This document shows, piece by piece, positions 50,235 through 59,053 of a stretch of DNA of 64,000 nt; the stretch's first letter is position 1; every line of letters begins with the position of its first letter. The notes under the pieces were generated by a model that saw only the letters and a program-made list of their open reading frames with translations, was not told the DNA's origin and searched no databases. Both the position numbers and the translations under genes were made by a program. Source of the DNA: Telluribacter sp035998675. Lineage in GTDB: Bacteria > Bacteroidota > Bacteroidia > Cytophagales > Spirosomataceae. Where the stretch lies: positions 62,001 through 126,000 of the forward strand of contig NZ_DASYHI010000024.1 in assembly GCF_035998675.1 (NCBI RefSeq), given 5' to 3'.

Positions 50235-51269
50235 ATGTCTATGGGAAAGGCCTCAGTTACCATTAAAGAAATAGCGCGCGAACTGAACGTATCCAAATCA
50301 ACGGTATCCAGAGCCCTGCGGGACAGCTCTGAAATAAGCGAAGAAACCAAGCAACGGGTACTTGAACTGGCCCGGCAACTGAACTATTCCCCGAATCCGA
50401 TTGCCCTGAGCCTGCTAAATAACCGCACGCATACGCTCGGTATTATAGTACCTGATATCGCCAATGCCTTTTTTTCTTCGGCCATTGCCGGGGTAGAGGA
50501 CGTGGCCTACAGCCGGGGCTACCACGTTATGATTTATCAAAGCCACGAATCGTACGAGCGGGAGCTGATAGATGCCCGGCACATCGCTACCCGCCGGGCC
50601 GACGGGCTCATTGTTTCCATCGCCAGCAGTTCCCAGCGGTACGACCACTTTAAGGAGTTGCAGGAGAAAGATATTCCGGTGGTGTTTTTTGACCGGGTCA
50701 GCGACGAGGTCATTACGCATAAAGTAATTGTAGACGACTACAAGGGGGCATTTGAAGCCACCGAGCACCTGATTAAGCGGGGCTGTCGGCGCATTGCTCA
50801 CATTGCGGGCCCCTCTGGCCTCTCGATTAGCCAAAACCGGTTCAACGGCTACCGCGACGCCCTGAACCAGTACGGACTGCCCCTACGGGAGGAGTGGGTA
50901 GTTTACAGCGAGTATAATCAGGCCGAAGGTACCGAGCGGGCTTACCAGCTGATGGCGCTCCGGGAGCGGCCCGACGCCATCTTTGCCGCCTCGGACCGCA
51001 TAGCCCTGGGGGTACACTGGGCGTTACGTCAGCTGGGGTACCGTATGCCCGAAGATGTGGCCCTGATGGGTTTTTCGGATCTGGCCATTTCGGCGCTGCT
51101 CGATCCCCCTCTTAGTTCAGTAGCGCAGCCTTCCTTTGAAATGGGGCAGCAGGCCGCCGAACTGGTGCTGGAACTGATTGAAAGCAAAAACACCCCGGTT
51201 TCCTACGAAACCAGGGTGCTCAAGACAAAGCTTAGTATACGTAAGTCGTCGATGAAGGAAATTAGCTAA
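50235..51269 (+). CDS. LacI family transcriptional regulator
   Basis: A 344-residue regulator: N-terminal LacI helix-turn-helix VTIKEIARELNVSKSTVSRAL (residues 8-28) with the hinge ELARQLNYSPNPIALSLLNN, then a periplasmic-binding-like sensor domain (TLGIIVPDIANAFFSSAIAG; GRRIAHIAGPSG-like CRRIAHIAGPSGLSISQNRF; DAIFAASDRIALGVHWALRQ). Divergent from the ECF sigma gene and beside the hexuronate genes, so it probably senses a uronate intermediate such as KDG. Its 3' end overlaps the convergent DUF349 gene by 8 bp. Confidence 0.93.
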   Translation: MSMGKASVTIKEIARELNVSKSTVSRALRDSSEISEETKQRVLELARQLNYSPNPIALSLLNNRTHTLGIIVPDIANAFFSSAIAGVEDVAYSRGYHVMIYQSHESYERELIDARHIATRRADGLIVSIASSSQRYDHFKELQEKDIPVVFFDRVSDEVITHKVIVDDYKGAFEATEHLIKRGCRRIAHIAGPSGLSISQNRFNGYRDALNQYGLPLREEWVVYSEYNQAEGTERAYQLMALRERPDAIFAASDRIALGVHWALRQLGYRMPEDVALMGFSDLAISALLDPPLSSVAQPSFEMGQQAAELVLELIESKNTPVSYETRVLKTKLSIRKSSMKEIS

Positions 51270-52539
51270 GGGAATCGAGCTTTTTCTGGAACTCACGCAG
51301 GATACGGTCCTTCATAGCTACTTTGCGCTTTTGAATATTGACCCGGCCCATCAACTGCTTGTCTTCATCTTCATTGCCGGTTAGCATACTTTCCATATTC
51401 TGAGTAGCCAGCTCCAGGTCAGTTCTTTCTCTTCTGACGAGCCACTCCATTTCCCGGATTTGGGTACGGATCTGCTCCTCCTCGCTCTTAAGCTCAAAGG
51501 CGGGGTACTTGCGGTGGATAACCCGGGCCAGGTAGCTAAGCTCAAATATTTTGTCACAGGTAGAGCGGAACTTCTCCGCCATATCCTTATCAACAAGCCG
51601 GAACGGTATTTTGATGTCCTTCCATTTGCTCAGCAGTACCTTGGCCTGCTCCGCCGCTACTACTATGTTTTCATTCCTAAGCAGCGATTCGGCCTGGGTG
51701 AGCAGTTTCTGCTGTTCCAGTACGCGCGGGTCTACTTTTACTTTTGGCTCAATGCCTTTGGCGGTATTGTACCTATCGTAAAAGAGCTTTAAAAAGTGAC
51801 GGTAGGCTTTATTAATCTTAAAAAATTTCTTGGGGTGTACTTCTCCTACATTGTTCCAGGCCTGCCGAATTTCGCGGGCTTTCTGGTAGGAACCATCCAG
51901 GTCATTGCCCCAGTTAAGTTGCTTGGTGAGCTTAATAAGGCGTTCGTATTCATCCACCCGTTCCTGCGTGATCCGGTTTTGCTCGGCAAAGAAGTCACGA
52001 CGGCGCTGAAAGAAATCATCCAGAACGCCCTGGAAAGTAGTCTCAACTTCTTCCTGGTACTCCTTGTCAACCGGTCCGGTCCTGATCCATTTGGCTTTTA
52101 CCTCCTGAATCTCGTCCGTAGCCTGTTGCCAGTCTTCAATGGCCGCAGCGGTTTTGGCATCCTCAATCAGCGCCCGCTTGATCTCAAGGTTTTTGAGCTG
52201 ATTGGAATGGATCAGGTCCGTGAGGTAAGCTTCGGCTTTATCGAGACGCTCGAGCAGAGGAATAAAATCACCGATGGCATCGAAGCCGATCAGCTTGCGA
52301 CGAAGCTGCATCAGTTTAGTCAGGTACGACCCTTTGTTCTGGGCATCAAGTACTTCCTGCTCCAGTTGCGCAACTTTACTTTCAGCAATCGTGAAACGAT
52401 TTTTGAAATAATCAATAGCTTCCTGTTCTGTGCGCTTCACTTCGCCTATTTGCCGATCGGGGTACTCCAGGTACCCCTTTAAAAATACTTTGCCGTCTTT
52501 GACGTAGCCGTATTCATCCATTAATGTGGCATTTTCCAT
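51262..52539 (-). CDS. DUF349 domain protein
   Basis: A 425-residue, largely helical protein built from repeated DUF349 units (about 70 residues each), each with the W-x-x-x-G-x-V/x-K signature: VKAKWIRTGPVDKEYQEEVE near residue 145, REIRQAWNNVGEVHPKKFFK near 225 and VLLSKWKDIKIPFRLVDKDM near 305. Long coiled-coil stretches, strongly charged, no signal peptide. The family is widespread in Bacteroidota, with an unknown role; in some organisms DUF349 proteins are linked to DNA damage or cell envelope stress. Single gene, divergent from ettA. Confidence 0.9.
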   Translation of the reverse strand: MENATLMDEYGYVKDGKVFLKGYLEYPDRQIGEVKRTEQEAIDYFKNRFTIAESKVAQLEQEVLDAQNKGSYLTKLMQLRRKLIGFDAIGDFIPLLERLDKAEAYLTDLIHSNQLKNLEIKRALIEDAKTAAAIEDWQQATDEIQEVKAKWIRTGPVDKEYQEEVETTFQGVLDDFFQRRRDFFAEQNRITQERVDEYERLIKLTKQLNWGNDLDGSYQKAREIRQAWNNVGEVHPKKFFKINKAYRHFLKLFYDRYNTAKGIEPKVKVDPRVLEQQKLLTQAESLLRNENIVVAAEQAKVLLSKWKDIKIPFRLVDKDMAEKFRSTCDKIFELSYLARVIHRKYPAFELKSEEEQIRTQIREMEWLVRRERTDLELATQNMESMLTGNEDEDKQLMGRVNIQKRKVAMKDRILREFQKKLDSLS

Positions 52540-52611
52540 TATTTCACTTTTTATCTGCTTTATTGTAAGGGTTTATTTATTGATATTTGCCAAGCACAAA
52601 TTAACTAAAAA

Positions 52612-54279
52612 ATGAGTAACGAAACCATTATTTTCTCGATGGCGGGTGTTAGCAAGATAATTCCCCCTAATAAATACATCATTAAAAACATTTATTTGTC
52701 CTTTTTTTACGGGGCCAAGATAGGTGTTTTAGGCCTTAACGGCTCCGGAAAATCCACCTTATTACGCATTATAGCCGGTATAGACAAAGATTTTCAGGGA
52801 GAGGTAGTTTTCTCGCCCGGGTACTCTGTGGGTATGCTTGAGCAGGAGCCCAAATTTGATGCTACAAAAACTGTGCGAGAGGTAGTGGAAGAAGGCGTAC
52901 AGGAGATTGTAAACCTGCTGAAGGAGTTTGACCAGATCAACGAAGCCTTTGGTGAGCCTGACGCCGACTTTGATAAACTGCTGGAACGGCAGGGTGAAGT
53001 ACAGGAAAAACTGGACGCCACCGACGCCTGGAACCTGGACAACCGCCTCGAAATAGCCATGGATGCCCTGCGCTGTCCGCCGCCGGACGCTATTGTGGCC
53101 AACCTGTCGGGCGGTGAAAAACGCCGCGTGGCCCTGTGCCGTCTGCTGCTGCGCCAGCCCGATGTACTGCTCCTGGATGAGCCTACCAACCACCTCGACG
53201 CGGAGTCGGTACTGTGGCTGGAAGAGCACCTGCGCCAGTACAAAGGTACCGTTATTGCCGTCACGCACGACCGCTACTTCCTTGACAACGTGGCTGGCTG
53301 GATTCTGGAACTAGACCGGGGCGAGGGTATCCCCTGGAAGGGCAACTACTCGTCCTGGCTGGAGCAAAAGCAGGATCGCCTGAAGAAAGAAGAAAAGCAG
53401 GAGTCGAAGCGGCAGAAAACCCTGCAGCGTGAGCTGGAGTGGGTAAAAATGGCTCCCAAAGCCCGGCAGGCCAAATCCAAGGCCCGCTTAGGCGCCTACG
53501 AAAAGCTGTTGAGTGAAGAAGGTAGGGAGAAGGAGGAGAGGCTGGAGATATTCATCCCGGCGGGTCCGCGCCTGGGTAGTAAGGTTATAGAAGCGTACGA
53601 TGTAGCGATGGCCTATGGTGACAAGCTGCTGTTTGAAGACCTGAGCTTCGCGTTGCCACCAGCGGGAATCGTAGGTATTATCGGACCCAACGGAGCGGGT
53701 AAAACCACCCTATTCAAGCTAATTACCGGCCAGTCCAAACCACTGAAAGGGCATTTTGATGTAGGTGAAACGGTGCAGTGGTCGTACGTGGACCAGGAAC
53801 ACGATAATCTGGACCCTAATAAAACGGTATTTCAAACCATTTCTGACGGGAACGAATGGGTTATGCTGGGCGGCAAGCAGGTCAACGCCCGCGCCTACGT
53901 AAGCCGGTTCAACTTCGCGGGAGCCGACCAGGAAAAGAAAGTAGGGAACCTGTCGGGTGGAGAGCGCAACCGGGTACACCTGGCCCTGATGCTCAAGGAA
54001 GGCGGTAACCTGCTGCTGCTCGATGAGCCTACCAACGACCTGGACGTAAACACCCTGCGGGCGCTGGAAGAAGGTCTGGAAAATTTTGCCGGTTGCGCCG
54101 TAGTAATCTCCCACGACCGCTGGTTCCTTGACCGCGTGGCTACGCACATCCTGGCCTTTGAAGGCGAGTCGCAGGTATACTGGTTTGAGGGGAATTTCTC
54201 CGAATACGAAGAAAATCGCCGCAAACGCCTGGGTACAGAAGCTACGCCGACCCGCATAAAGTACAAGAAGCTGGTGTAG
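52612..54279 (+). CDS. ettA: ABC-F ATPase EttA (energy-dependent translational throttle)
   Basis: Ribosome-associated ABC-F protein that binds the E site and couples translation to ATP/ADP ratio. The 555 residues equal the E. coli length. ATPase domain 1: Walker A GLNGSGKSTLLRIIAG, signature NLSGGEKRRVALCRLL, Walker B VLLLDEPTNHLD; domain 2: GPNGAGKTTLFKLITG, NLSGGERNRVHLALML, LLLLDEPTNDLD. The arm between (QDRLKKEEKQESKRQKTLQR, APKARQAKSKARL) is the conserved tRNA-contacting linker. No membrane helices, so not a transporter. A -7-like GATATTTG lies 20-30 bp upstream. Confidence 0.95.
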   Translation: MSNETIIFSMAGVSKIIPPNKYIIKNIYLSFFYGAKIGVLGLNGSGKSTLLRIIAGIDKDFQGEVVFSPGYSVGMLEQEPKFDATKTVREVVEEGVQEIVNLLKEFDQINEAFGEPDADFDKLLERQGEVQEKLDATDAWNLDNRLEIAMDALRCPPPDAIVANLSGGEKRRVALCRLLLRQPDVLLLDEPTNHLDAESVLWLEEHLRQYKGTVIAVTHDRYFLDNVAGWILELDRGEGIPWKGNYSSWLEQKQDRLKKEEKQESKRQKTLQRELEWVKMAPKARQAKSKARLGAYEKLLSEEGREKEERLEIFIPAGPRLGSKVIEAYDVAMAYGDKLLFEDLSFALPPAGIVGIIGPNGAGKTTLFKLITGQSKPLKGHFDVGETVQWSYVDQEHDNLDPNKTVFQTISDGNEWVMLGGKQVNARAYVSRFNFAGADQEKKVGNLSGGERNRVHLALMLKEGGNLLLLDEPTNDLDVNTLRALEEGLENFAGCAVVISHDRWFLDRVATHILAFEGESQVYWFEGNFSEYEENRRKRLGTEATPTRIKYKKLV

Positions 54280-54319
54280 GAGGGTTGGTGGTTATCGCTA
54301 TTAATTTAATTTAGGAAAT

Positions 54320-54550
54320 ATGTATATTTTTAAGAATATCATAACACTGGAAGAGGGGAAGCGCAGCGGGAAGCCTTGTATAAGGGGAATGCGCATAACC
54401 GTTGAGGATGTACTCCGCTGGCTGGCCTCCGGAATGACTACGGAGGATATTCTGGAAGACTTTCCGGAACTTACCAGGGAGGATATTCTGGTAGCTCTTG
54501 AATTTTCAGCGCTCCTTCAGCGCCGTACATTTTTTGATGTTGCGGCATGA
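54320..54550 (+). CDS. DUF433 antitoxin
   Basis: A 76-residue DUF433 protein with the winged-helix-like core GKPCIRGMRITVEDVLRWLA, then LEDFPELTREDILVALEFSA. DUF433 proteins are paired with DUF5615 PIN-like partners and act as the antitoxin that neutralises the toxin and represses its own promoter. Its end overlaps the next gene by 4 bp (ATGA), the usual coupling of these pairs. It stands 40 bp after ettA but has no obvious promoter of its own. Confidence 0.85.
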   Translation: MYIFKNIITLEEGKRSGKPCIRGMRITVEDVLRWLASGMTTEDILEDFPELTREDILVALEFSALLQRRTFFDVAA

Positions 54551-54882
54551 AGCTGTTGGTAGACCAGAATATTTCTTACCGGTTGTTAGGAAAAATAGAA
54601 GGATTTCCTGCTACGATAAGACATGTTAAAGATGAGGGCCTTATAGATGCTAACGACCATACTATATTTATGTATGCACGCTCGCAAGGATTTGACGCAG
54701 TGGTAACGCTGGATGATGACTTCGTGCGACTACTAAATGCCTATTCAGCACCTCCAAAAGTAGTATGGATTCGTACCGGTAATTGTTCCACCGCCTTCCT
54801 AGCGGATCTTATTTTGGACAAAGCACCTGTAATTAAAGAGTTTATAGAGAGTGCAGATTTTATTCTCTACGAGCTATTTTAA
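54547..54882 (+). CDS. DUF5615 PIN-like toxin
   Basis: A 111-residue PIN-domain-related protein (DUF5615/Mut7-C type): acidic active-site residues are visible in MKLLVDQNIS (Asp 6), in AVVTLDDDFVRL and in VVWIRTGNCSTA, the standard three blocks of the family. Predicted to be an RNase toxin of a type II toxin-antitoxin system with the DUF433 gene upstream. Followed by a palindromic terminator at 54903. Confidence 0.85.
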   Translation: MKLLVDQNISYRLLGKIEGFPATIRHVKDEGLIDANDHTIFMYARSQGFDAVVTLDDDFVRLLNAYSAPPKVVWIRTGNCSTAFLADLILDKAPVIKEFIESADFILYELF

Positions 54883-54902
54883 GTACTGGTACTGATAAAG
54901 CT

Positions 54903-54933
54903 AAGAGCGGCAGCCCATCGGGCTGCCGCTCTT
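54903..54933. terminator. Bidirectional terminator-like palindrome
   Basis: AAGAGCGGCAGCCC (54903-54916) and GGGCTGCCGCTCTT (54920-54933) form a perfect 14-bp stem with a 3-base loop between convergent genes. T tracts are weak, so the hairpin itself probably marks the shared end. Confidence 0.75.
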
Positions 54934-54958
54934 GTCTGGTAAACTACTTTTCTCATTA

Positions 54959-56008
54959 TCAAGGTTGGGTTTCCTTGCTCTTTAAAAAGCCCGCCATATA
55001 CAAATCAAAGCCACCCTTGCCGCCGGGACGGTTAGACGAGAAGATGCCCAAGTGATAGGTAAAGTAGTTCCGGTCCCGGGGTACAACAGGACGATACTCG
55101 TCGTAGGCGGTGTTGATGCGCTTACCCAGGTTTTTGGGAGTGCTCCACTGTGGCCTCACGCTGGAAGTACTGGCAGAAAGGGAATAGTAAATATCAAAGC
55201 CTCCGTACCCGCCGGGACGGTTAGATACAAAGTACATGGCATTACCCGGCCAGTCTGGTACAAAGTGAGGGCACTTATCGTCAGCAGGAGAAGAGAGTCG
55301 GGTGTTTTTGGTAACGGTTATAGGCTTATTTGAGAGTAGGGTTTCCAGAAGCTGGGTTCTGTCGGTAGGTAGAACTACCTCAAAAATGTCAAAGTTGCCG
55401 TCGCGGTTGGAGCAGAAGTACAGAGTCGAGAAGTCGTTCGTGAAGGTAGGGTAGGCATCGTCGAAGGGGCTGTTGAGCCAGCTCACTTCAAATGGACCTT
55501 CAGCGATATTCTTGTCGGTAAGGTTATGAACAAACTTGATCTGGAGATTCCCCTTGCTGTCGTCGGCGAAGAACAGCAGGTACCTTTCGGAGCCCAGGGG
55601 AACTTTATCATACGAGTAAATCACCGGCCCCAGTACATTGCTGTTCTGGTTCGCCTTCTGCGTGAGTAGGTGGAAGTAGTGTTCCTCCCGCTCTAAGTGC
55701 AAGCCACGAAAGCTGCCGATCCGGGCTTTGAGTTGCTCAGCTTTGTCGTCGTAAAAGAATTCAAAGGGCTTGACTACCAGATTGAATACGTTCTTACGGT
55801 CGCGTTTAGACGAAAATATTATATACTCCTGCCCGCCCCGGTTTGAGGGGAGGTCCGAATTGTAATCGTCCGTATCGGAGTTAAATTCTTCCAGATTAAT
55901 CGTTTTCTCCTGAAACTTCCCGTGTCGTTTATTAAAAATAGTACCTGGGCAAGAGGTCAGGCCTGGCATAAGGCCAAAGCAAAGGAGGTACAACAGCAGT
56001 CGATTCAT
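54959..56008 (-). CDS. PD40/TolB-like beta-propeller lipoprotein
   Basis: A 349-residue lipoprotein with leader LLLYLLCFGLMPGLTSC (Cys near residue 20) and C-terminal PD40 repeats of the TolB beta-propeller type: YPTFTNDFSTLYFCSNRDGN, PHFVPDWPGNAMYFVSNRPG and FFTYHLGIFSSNRPGGKGGF-like (FSSNRPGGKGGFDLYMA). The repeats are similar to those in OmpA/PD40 proteins of Bacteroidota, but no OmpA domain is present. The role is unknown; envelope-associated. Confidence 0.82.
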   Translation of the reverse strand: MNRLLLYLLCFGLMPGLTSCPGTIFNKRHGKFQEKTINLEEFNSDTDDYNSDLPSNRGGQEYIIFSSKRDRKNVFNLVVKPFEFFYDDKAEQLKARIGSFRGLHLEREEHYFHLLTQKANQNSNVLGPVIYSYDKVPLGSERYLLFFADDSKGNLQIKFVHNLTDKNIAEGPFEVSWLNSPFDDAYPTFTNDFSTLYFCSNRDGNFDIFEVVLPTDRTQLLETLLSNKPITVTKNTRLSSPADDKCPHFVPDWPGNAMYFVSNRPGGYGGFDIYYSLSASTSSVRPQWSTPKNLGKRINTAYDEYRPVVPRDRNYFTYHLGIFSSNRPGGKGGFDLYMAGFLKSKETQP

Positions 56009-56040
56009 TGGATGTAGAATGTAGTATGATCGGTAATAAA

Positions 56041-56075
56041 TATAGGGGTTGGAAAGATACTTTCCAATCCCTATA
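56041..56075 (-). terminator. Terminator after the xylulokinase gene
   Basis: TATAGGGGTTGGAAAG (56041-56056) and CTTTCCAATCCCTATA (56060-56075) form a 16-bp stem with one G-U pair and a 3-base loop. On the minus strand it is followed by TTTATTA. About 44 bp after the stop at 56119. Confidence 0.75.
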
Positions 56076-56118
56076 TTTATATGGAGCCCAGTTCCTTAAG
56101 AATCCTGTTTAGCAGAGT

Positions 56119-57600
56119 TTAAGAAGCATGTAGCGCTTCGGTCCAGCGGGCATAGGCTTCCTGCGTGGCCTGCTGCCGGACCGCGTCCGGTTCAATAGTC
56201 TGGACGGCGGTGAGGCCGGTGAAGGCGTCTTCACGGCTCTTGTAGTAACCCGAACCCAGCCCCGCCGCCCGGGCAGCACCCTGGGCTCCGTCGGTATTGT
56301 ATAGTTCAATAGTTGCCCCCGACACGTTAGCAAAAGTTTCCCGGAAAACAGGACTCAGGAACATATTGGCCTCGCCGGCCCGTACCCGCTTCAGCGACAC
56401 GCCCAGCGTTTCCATAACCTGCATGCCGTAGTACAGCGCAAACACGATACCTTCCTGCGAAGCCCGGATCCAGTGGTTCATGCCGTGGCGGTTGAACTGC
56501 AGCCCCCGGAAGGCCGCGCCCAGGTCCTGGTTTTCCAGTTCCCGCTCGGCTCCGTTGCCAAAGGGCAGGCACACCAGTCCGTCGGAACCGATGGGCGCCT
56601 GCGCGGCCAGTTCATTCATTTTGGGGTACGAGATAGTACCTTGTAGCAGGGTATTTCGCAGCCAGCTGTTGAGGATACCGGTACCATTCACGCACAGCAG
56701 TACTCCGTAGCGCGGGTTACCCAAGGCGTGGTTGACGTGCAGAAAGGTATTTACCCTTGACCTGGAATCAAACTTTGACTGGTCGCTTACCCCGTACACA
56801 ACGCCCGAGGTACCGGCCGTAGCGGCTACTTCACCCGGTTCAAGTACATTGAGCGAGAAGGCATTGTTGGGTTGGTCGCCCGCCCGGTAGGTAATAGGGG
56901 TACCCGCTGCCAGCCCCAGCGCTTCGGCGGCTTCGGCGGTAAGTTCTCCCTGATTACTGAAGGTAGGTACTACGGTGGGTATCATATCGGCATCAAAACC
57001 AAAGTAGTCCAGCAGGAAACCGGCGGGCTGCTCATCCATGAAGTCCCAGAGTACCCCCTCCGACAAGCCCGAAGGCGTCGTAACTACCTCGCCCGTCATG
57101 CGGGCGGCGAGGTAGTCGCCGGGGAGCATGAACTTATGTACTTTGGCGAATATTTCCGGTTCGTTTTCCTTGACCCAGGCCAGCTTGGAGGCAGTGAAGT
57201 TGCCGGGGGAGTTGAGCAGGTGGGGTAGTACGACGTCCGCGCCCAGTTCCCGCAGTGCCTTGTTCCCAATACTTACCGCGCGGCTGTCACACCAGATAAT
57301 GGAAGGGCGTAGTACGTTCATATCTTTGTCTACTACCACCAGGCCGTGCATCTGGTAGGAAATACCAATGGCTTTTACCTCGTCGGCCGGTATGAGGGCT
57401 TTCTGCATTACCGCCTGTGACGCCAGGCAGGCGTTCTGCCACCATTGCTCGGGCTGCTGTTCGGCAAAACCCGGTTTGGGTGACGACAGAGCCATTTCTG
57501 AATCAGGGAAAAAGGCCGAGGCTACGGTTTGTCCCGTGTCGGCATCAAGAAGGCAGGCTTTTACGGACGAGCTACCTACGTCAAACCCAATAAAGTACAT
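56119..57600 (-). CDS. xylB: Xylulokinase (FGGY carbohydrate kinase)
   Basis: Phosphorylates D-xylulose to xylulose-5-phosphate. The 493-residue FGGY kinase has the phosphate-binding loop FIGFDVGSSSVKACLLDADT near the N terminus, SYQMHGLVVVDKDMNVLRPS, WCDSRAV, RAGDQPNNAFSLNVLEPGEV, AATAGTSGVVYG (phosphate 2 / adenosine motif) and the C-terminal GLGSGYYKSREDAF. The frame continues upstream to 57750, but the ATG at 57600 starts the family N terminus (MYFIGFDVGSSS). No xylA adjoins. A -7 box TACCTTTG lies 30 bp upstream. Confidence 0.92.
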   Translation of the reverse strand: MYFIGFDVGSSSVKACLLDADTGQTVASAFFPDSEMALSSPKPGFAEQQPEQWWQNACLASQAVMQKALIPADEVKAIGISYQMHGLVVVDKDMNVLRPSIIWCDSRAVSIGNKALRELGADVVLPHLLNSPGNFTASKLAWVKENEPEIFAKVHKFMLPGDYLAARMTGEVVTTPSGLSEGVLWDFMDEQPAGFLLDYFGFDADMIPTVVPTFSNQGELTAEAAEALGLAAGTPITYRAGDQPNNAFSLNVLEPGEVAATAGTSGVVYGVSDQSKFDSRSRVNTFLHVNHALGNPRYGVLLCVNGTGILNSWLRNTLLQGTISYPKMNELAAQAPIGSDGLVCLPFGNGAERELENQDLGAAFRGLQFNRHGMNHWIRASQEGIVFALYYGMQVMETLGVSLKRVRAGEANMFLSPVFRETFANVSGATIELYNTDGAQGAARAAGLGSGYYKSREDAFTGLTAVQTIEPDAVRQQATQEAYARWTEALHAS

Positions 57601-57629
57601 AGTAGTAGAGGTTACAGGAATATGGAGAG

Positions 57630-57637
57630 CAAAGGTA
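57630..57637 (-). promoter_or_regulatory. xylB promoter, -7 box TACCTTTG
   Basis: Minus-strand TACCTTTG matches TAnnTTTG exactly, 29 bp before the ATG at 57600. A TTTG lies 21 bp upstream as -33. Confidence 0.65.
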
Positions 57638-57788
57638 CGAAGCAAGGGGGGCTTAATGCAAATTAGGATAAAAGGTTCGCTTTTTGGAAGCAATAGAAGT
57701 TTATTTTCTGGCCTGATAATTGTCAACCTAAAAAGTGACAACCCCAACAAGTCAGGATTATCAGCAACCCTAAACCCACCCCTACCAG

Positions 57789-58289
57789 ATGGTCAAGAAT
57801 TTACTTGTAATTGACGACGATAACATAACCGGTTTACTTATAAAACTATCAGTAACCAAACATCGATTTGCTGATCAGGTAACTACCTTAACGAATGGTA
57901 AAGAGGGAATCATGTATTTTGAGAAATTGGTTAGCCATGGCGAAGGCCCTGCTCCGGATTTGATTTTTCTGGATCTTACTATGCCCGTTATGGACGGTTG
58001 GGACTTCCTGGAAGACTACAGTAGGCGTTTTGAGTTTTTGTTTCCCCAAACCAGTATTTGTTTGCTTTCGGCGGCGGTATTTCCACAGCAACAGCGGAGG
58101 GCTTCGGCTTATTCAAGTATCGTAGCTTTTCTTAGCAAACCCATTCGTATTTCCGAGATAGAGGTACTCAAAAAGCACGAGAGTTTGAAGCATCATTTCG
58201 CGATGCCCGCTACGGTTGACTATGCCGTACCTTCCAGCATTGATTACAGCAGTCAAAGCCCTGCGCCCGCTCGCCTGGCGGCTTACTGA
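57789..58289 (+). CDS. Stand-alone response regulator receiver protein
   Basis: A 166-residue protein consisting of a CheY-like receiver domain: acidic pocket LLVIDDDNITGLL (residues 5-17), phospho-acceptor Asp in LIFLDLTMPVMDGWDFLED, the Thr/Ser ICLLSAAVF and the Lys VAFLSKPIRISEIEVL. The C-terminal 30 residues (PATVDYAVPSSIDYSSQSPA) are low in complexity and not an output domain. Probably a phospho-relay or protein-interaction regulator. Divergent from xylB. Confidence 0.88.
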   Translation: MVKNLLVIDDDNITGLLIKLSVTKHRFADQVTTLTNGKEGIMYFEKLVSHGEGPAPDLIFLDLTMPVMDGWDFLEDYSRRFEFLFPQTSICLLSAAVFPQQQRRASAYSSIVAFLSKPIRISEIEVLKKHESLKHHFAMPATVDYAVPSSIDYSSQSPAPARLAAY

Positions 58290-58400
58290 AACGCCCTGGG
58301 GAGGGCCTCCCGAAAAAGAGGCTAATAAATATATACTCGTTTGAAGATCAGCAGCTAAAGATTTCGTAACTTGCGGCAGAAAACCAAAAGCTAGCTGCCA

Positions 58401-58814
58401 ATGCACCCCTCCTGCCTGCTAATTGATGATGATGTGGATGAGCATAACCTCTTCACCTTTGCCTTGTCTCAGGTAAATCCAAAGCTGGAATGTATTGCTA
58501 TCAGTAGTAGTACCAAAGCCCTGGAAAAGGTAAGGAATGAACCGGACCTAAAACCGTTGTTTATCTTTATTGACCTGAAAATGCCCCGGATGAATGGGAA
58601 AGAGGTACTGAAAGAGATAAAAACGATTGGACATCTGAAAGATGTACCGACTTTTATGTACTCCGGCTCACTGACAGCTTCGGATCTGACAGAAGCCAGG
58701 CAATTGGGCTCAACCGGTTGTATTGTTAAGCCCGGCAGGTTTACAAAACTGGTAGATGTACTAAAGAATGTAGTTAATAATCTGGACGGCGGTTTTGTTC
58801 AATACACCAATTGA
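58401..58814 (+). CDS. Stand-alone response regulator (Rcp1-like)
   Basis: A 137-residue receiver domain: SCLLIDDDVDEHNLFTFALS (acidic pocket), LFIFIDLKMPRMNGKEVLKE (Asp phospho-acceptor near residue 57), TFMYSGSLTASD (Thr/Ser site) and GCIVKPGRFTKL (Lys). It has no output domain. Its spacing (111 bp after the first regulator) and the following histidine kinase gene suggest one signalling unit. Terminator at 58854. Confidence 0.9.
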   Translation: MHPSCLLIDDDVDEHNLFTFALSQVNPKLECIAISSSTKALEKVRNEPDLKPLFIFIDLKMPRMNGKEVLKEIKTIGHLKDVPTFMYSGSLTASDLTEARQLGSTGCIVKPGRFTKLVDVLKNVVNNLDGGFVQYTN

Positions 58815-58853
58815 TTTGAATACCGTACCTATTTTATAAGGTTATAAAACCGG

Positions 58854-58876
58854 AAGGGCCCCAAGGGCCCTTTTTT
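58854..58876 (+). terminator. Terminator after the second response regulator
   Basis: AAGGGCCC (58854-58861) pairs with GGGCCCTT (58865-58872), loop CAA, followed by four further T. Confidence 0.85.
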
Positions 58877-58969
58877 AGTGGCTGGGGCAGCAAATAGTAA
58901 TAATTCTCCGGGGGCCTCGTCGGCTCGCTCTCCTACTTTTAAAAAGTTTCGTATTATCATCGTAGTACC

Positions 58970-58999
58970 TTGAAAATGAATCGCAGTAGTATAATTTTG
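58970..58999 (+). promoter_or_regulatory. Consensus promoter of the histidine kinase gene
   Basis: TTG (58970-58972), 19 bp, then TAATTTTG (58992-58999): a textbook Bacteroidota -33/-7 pair. The ATG follows 54 bp later. Confidence 0.75.
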
Positions 59000-59053
59000 A
59001 GTAGTAACTGATTATACAAACTGAGAACGCGAACCTATCCTACCTCTACATCC

